A DNA stretch of 64,000 nt, from assembly GCF_900489465.1 (NCBI RefSeq), contig NZ_UEFQ01000029.1:1-64000 (forward strand). Reading direction: 5' to 3'. This DNA is from Aequorivita sp. CIP111184 (GTDB taxonomy: Bacteria > Bacteroidota > Bacteroidia > Flavobacteriales > Flavobacteriaceae). Within the stretch, counting starts at the first letter, position 1. Each line of letters starts with the position of its first letter. The notes under the pieces were generated by a model. That model made no database searches, was not told the DNA's origin, and was given only the letters and a program-made list of their open reading frames with translations. A program made the position numbers and the translations under genes. Shown one piece after another: positions 62,129-64,000 of this stretch.

Positions 62129-62157
62129 GTCTGGTCGAGCAGAGTCGAGACCTTTTT
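62129..62157. repeat. Interspersed-repeat-like palindromic element
   Basis: TGTCTGGTCGAGCAGAGTCGAGACCTTTTT contains GGTC and GACC ends around two TCGA units (an imperfect inverted repeat) plus a T-run. I recall similar GGTCGAGCGGAGTCGAGACC-type sequences scattered through flavobacterial genomes, so it may be a dispersed repeat or a small terminator. Confidence 0.35.
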
Positions 62158-62180
62158 AGTTTAAATCGAAATATATTAAT

Positions 62181-62927
62181 ATGAAATTACTGGAAGGAAA
62201 AACAGCAATTATCACAGGCGGTAGCCGCGGAATTGGAAAAGGAATCGTTGAAACATTTGCCCAACATGGCGCCAATGTGGCTTTTACTTATAGCTCCTCG
62301 GCGGAAGCAGCAAATGCTTTAGCAGATGAAGTTTCAAAAACTGGCGTAAAAGCAAAAGCATATAAAAGTGATGCAGCTTCTTATGACGAATCCCAAAAAT
62401 TGGCTGAAGAGGTTTTAAAAGACTTCGGGAGCATCGATATTCTTGTAAACAACGCCGGAATAACGAAGGACAATCTGTTGATGCGTATTTCCGAAGCAGA
62501 TTTTGATAAAGTAATTGAAGTAAATCTAAAGTCGGTTTTTAATATGACCAAAGCTGTGCAGCGGGCAATGCTGAAACAACGCAAAGGCTCCATCATCAAT
62601 ATGAGTTCTGTTGTGGGAGTAAAAGGAAATGCTGGACAAACAAATTACGCAGCTTCAAAAGCAGGTATTATAGGTTTTACGAAATCCGTTGCTTTGGAAT
62701 TAGGTTCCCGAGATATACGTTGTAACGCCATTGCACCTGGTTTCATTGAAACTGAAATGACGGGAAAACTGGATGAAGCCACGGTACAAGGCTGGCGCGA
62801 AGCCATCCCGTTAAAACGCGGTGGCTCTCCCGAAGATATTGCGAATGCTTGTGTTTTCTTTGCAAGCGACCTTTCCGCTTATGTTACTGGCCAAGTATTG
62901 AATGTAGATGGTGGAATGCTTACTTAA
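62181..62927 (+). CDS. fabG: 3-oxoacyl-[acyl-carrier-protein] reductase
   Basis: A 248-residue short-chain dehydrogenase that reduces 3-oxoacyl-ACP with NADPH in fatty-acid elongation. TGGSRGIGKG at residues 12-21 is the cofactor loop, NNAG is present, and the triad is S143, Y156 and K160 (SSVVGVKGNAGQTNYAASK). The end VLNVDGGMLT is typical. The match is strong and the length canonical. It is near the lpxC/fabZ and lpxA genes. Confidence 0.93.
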   Translation: MKLLEGKTAIITGGSRGIGKGIVETFAQHGANVAFTYSSSAEAANALADEVSKTGVKAKAYKSDAASYDESQKLAEEVLKDFGSIDILVNNAGITKDNLLMRISEADFDKVIEVNLKSVFNMTKAVQRAMLKQRKGSIINMSSVVGVKGNAGQTNYAASKAGIIGFTKSVALELGSRDIRCNAIAPGFIETEMTGKLDEATVQGWREAIPLKRGGSPEDIANACVFFASDLSAYVTGQVLNVDGGMLT

Positions 62928-62995
62928 AAAAGTGTTCAGTGGCATTAATCAGTAGCTTATAAACCCTTCAACTTTTAAACTTATAAAATTTTTAA

Positions 62996-64000
62996 GTGAC
63001 CACAGAAACCATACTTTATATAATTATCGCCGGAGTAATCTCAATTGCTCTGGCGGTTTTTATGTATGGTTATAAGTCAAAGCAAAAAGGCTCATTACGG
63101 TGGATTTTTGGGATACTTCGTTTCATCACGCTTTTTTCAATCCTACTTTTAATTATTAATCCAAAATTTAAAAGTGAAACATATACCATTGAAAAGCCGA
63201 AACTACCTGTTCTTATTGATAATTCCGCGTCAGTAGGGGAGTTGAACCAAAAGAAAAATGTTTCAACTTTACTTCAAAAAATTAAAGATAATAACGAACT
63301 TAACGATAAATTTGATGTTTCCTATTATTCCTTCGGAAATGATTTTCGTGAAACCGATTCTCTTTCTTTTGACGAAAAAAACACCAATATTTCCAAAGCA
63401 CTATCTTCTGTAAACGAACTTTTCAAAAACCAAACGGCTCCAACCATCCTAATTACAGATGGCAATCAAACCCTGGGCAACGATTACGAATTTTCTTCAG
63501 CAATCATCAAAAATCAAATCTATCCCGTCATTCTTGGCGATTCAATAAAATATACCGATCTAAAAATTGAACAGCTAAACACTAATCGTTACGCTTTTTT
63601 AAAAAATCAATTTCCGATAGAAGTTATTCTAAATTATAGCGGAACAAACCCTGTAAATTCAGAGTTTATAGTTACACAGGGCGCTGCAATCGTATATCGT
63701 TCAAATATTTCGTTCAGCGAAAATGAAAACTCAAAAACGTTAAATTTCACACTTCCCGCAAACTCAGTAGGGCTCCAAAAATATAATACTCAAATTCTTC
63801 CGCTTGCGGATGAAAAGAACAAAAAGAATAATAACAAACAATTCGCTGTTGAAGTAATTGATCAAGCTACAAATGTTTTGGTAGTAAGTAAAATTACCCA
63901 TCCAGATTTGGGTGCGCTAAAAAAGGCTATTACTAAAAATGAGCGACGCACCGTTACTTTTAAAAAACCTACTGAAGCGGTAAATATTCTCAATGATTTT
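62996..64000 (+). CDS. Membrane protein with VWA-like domain, 3' end outside the window
   Basis: An open frame of 335 codons from a GTG start at 62996 to the window edge with no stop. There are two N-terminal TM segments (about residues 6-24 and 36-55: ILYIIIAGVISIALAVFMYG, WIFGILRFITLFSILLLII). A soluble part follows with LPVLIDNSASVGE (MIDAS-like DxSxS) and TILITDGNQTLGN, the pattern of VWA domains fused to membrane proteins in Bacteroidota. The start is GTG because no ATG precedes TM1 in frame. Such proteins are usually about 650-700 residues long, so roughly half is missing here. Confidence 0.7.
   Translation, partial: MTTETILYIIIAGVISIALAVFMYGYKSKQKGSLRWIFGILRFITLFSILLLIINPKFKSETYTIEKPKLPVLIDNSASVGELNQKKNVSTLLQKIKDNNELNDKFDVSYYSFGNDFRETDSLSFDEKNTNISKALSSVNELFKNQTAPTILITDGNQTLGNDYEFSSAIIKNQIYPVILGDSIKYTDLKIEQLNTNRYAFLKNQFPIEVILNYSGTNPVNSEFIVTQGAAIVYRSNISFSENENSKTLNFTLPANSVGLQKYNTQILPLADEKNKKNNNKQFAVEVIDQATNVLVVSKITHPDLGALKKAITKNERRTVTFKKPTEAVNILNDF

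Overview
The window comes from a chromosome of a member of the Flavobacteriaceae (Bacteroidota). The evidence is low GC, A-rich leaders without Shine-Dalgarno sequences, several perfect TAnnTTTG -10 elements upstream of genes, type IX secretion (T9SS) genes and cargo, many lipoproteins with a Cys at residues 16-22, an LpxC-FabZ fusion and a rlmD/DUF6452/DUF6048 block. A marine genus such as Aequorivita or Gramella would fit, but the genus cannot be fixed from sequence alone. The window is mostly housekeeping chromosome. I see no prophage, insertion sequence, CRISPR array or tRNA.

Layout. 1-120: 3' end of a 5S rRNA (end of an rRNA operon) and its terminator. 0.3-12.3 kb: a T9SS cargo protein, a ZIP transporter with a methyltransferase, two RNA methyltransferases (a THUMP-domain enzyme and RlmD), ornithine aminotransferase, a second large T9SS cargo, a Smr protein and a Ca-binding-repeat lipoprotein. 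12.4-22.6 kb: cysteine desulfurase, an M23 peptidase with a TonB-dependent receptor, a division block (coiled-coil protein, ZapA, probable 6S RNA, RNase Y), an aldo/keto reductase and XerD. 22.6-25.7 kb: four tandem paralogous outer-membrane beta-barrel proteins. 25.7-36.3 kb: AroQ, lipoamide dehydrogenase, exported MsrB, an M48 lipoprotein peptidase, an MFS carrier, a three-repeat surface lipoprotein, a DUF2807 protein and Lon. 36.4-45.9 kb: PorQ, Cmk, MscL, a hybrid histidine kinase, a XRE regulator divergent from an M14 peptidase, and Lrp, DinB, YihY and PfpI-type genes. 46-50.3 kb: AroB, proline dehydrogenase and alanine dehydrogenase. 50.4-52 kb: a tandemly duplicated two-gene module, each a 46-residue lipoprotein overlapping a membrane protein. 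52.1-62.9 kb: TsaE and PorX on the minus strand, then HD phosphohydrolase, LpxD, LpxC/FabZ, LpxA, EF-P, a second LpxD-like protein, an NTF2-like protein, SucD and FabG. The window ends inside a membrane protein with a VWA-like domain.

How the genes work together. PorQ (surface attachment) and PorX (response regulator) belong to T9SS, and two genes here encode likely cargo. LpxD, LpxC, LpxA and FabZ form a lipid A/fatty-acid block. AroB and AroQ are shikimate enzymes. RocD, proline dehydrogenase and alanine dehydrogenase feed amino-acid catabolism into the TCA cycle with SucD and Lpd.

The least explained signals are: (1) the duplicated lipoprotein/membrane-protein module with an identical 59-nt out-of-frame overlap in both copies; (2) an array of GTTTACAnnTGTAAAC-like palindromes between the XRE gene and the M14 peptidase gene; (3) heptanucleotide repeats placed just after stop codons in convergent gaps; (4) a shared GACAATATTGTC palindrome before two beta-barrel genes; (5) tiny ORFs that overlap the lpxD and lpxA starts by ATGA.
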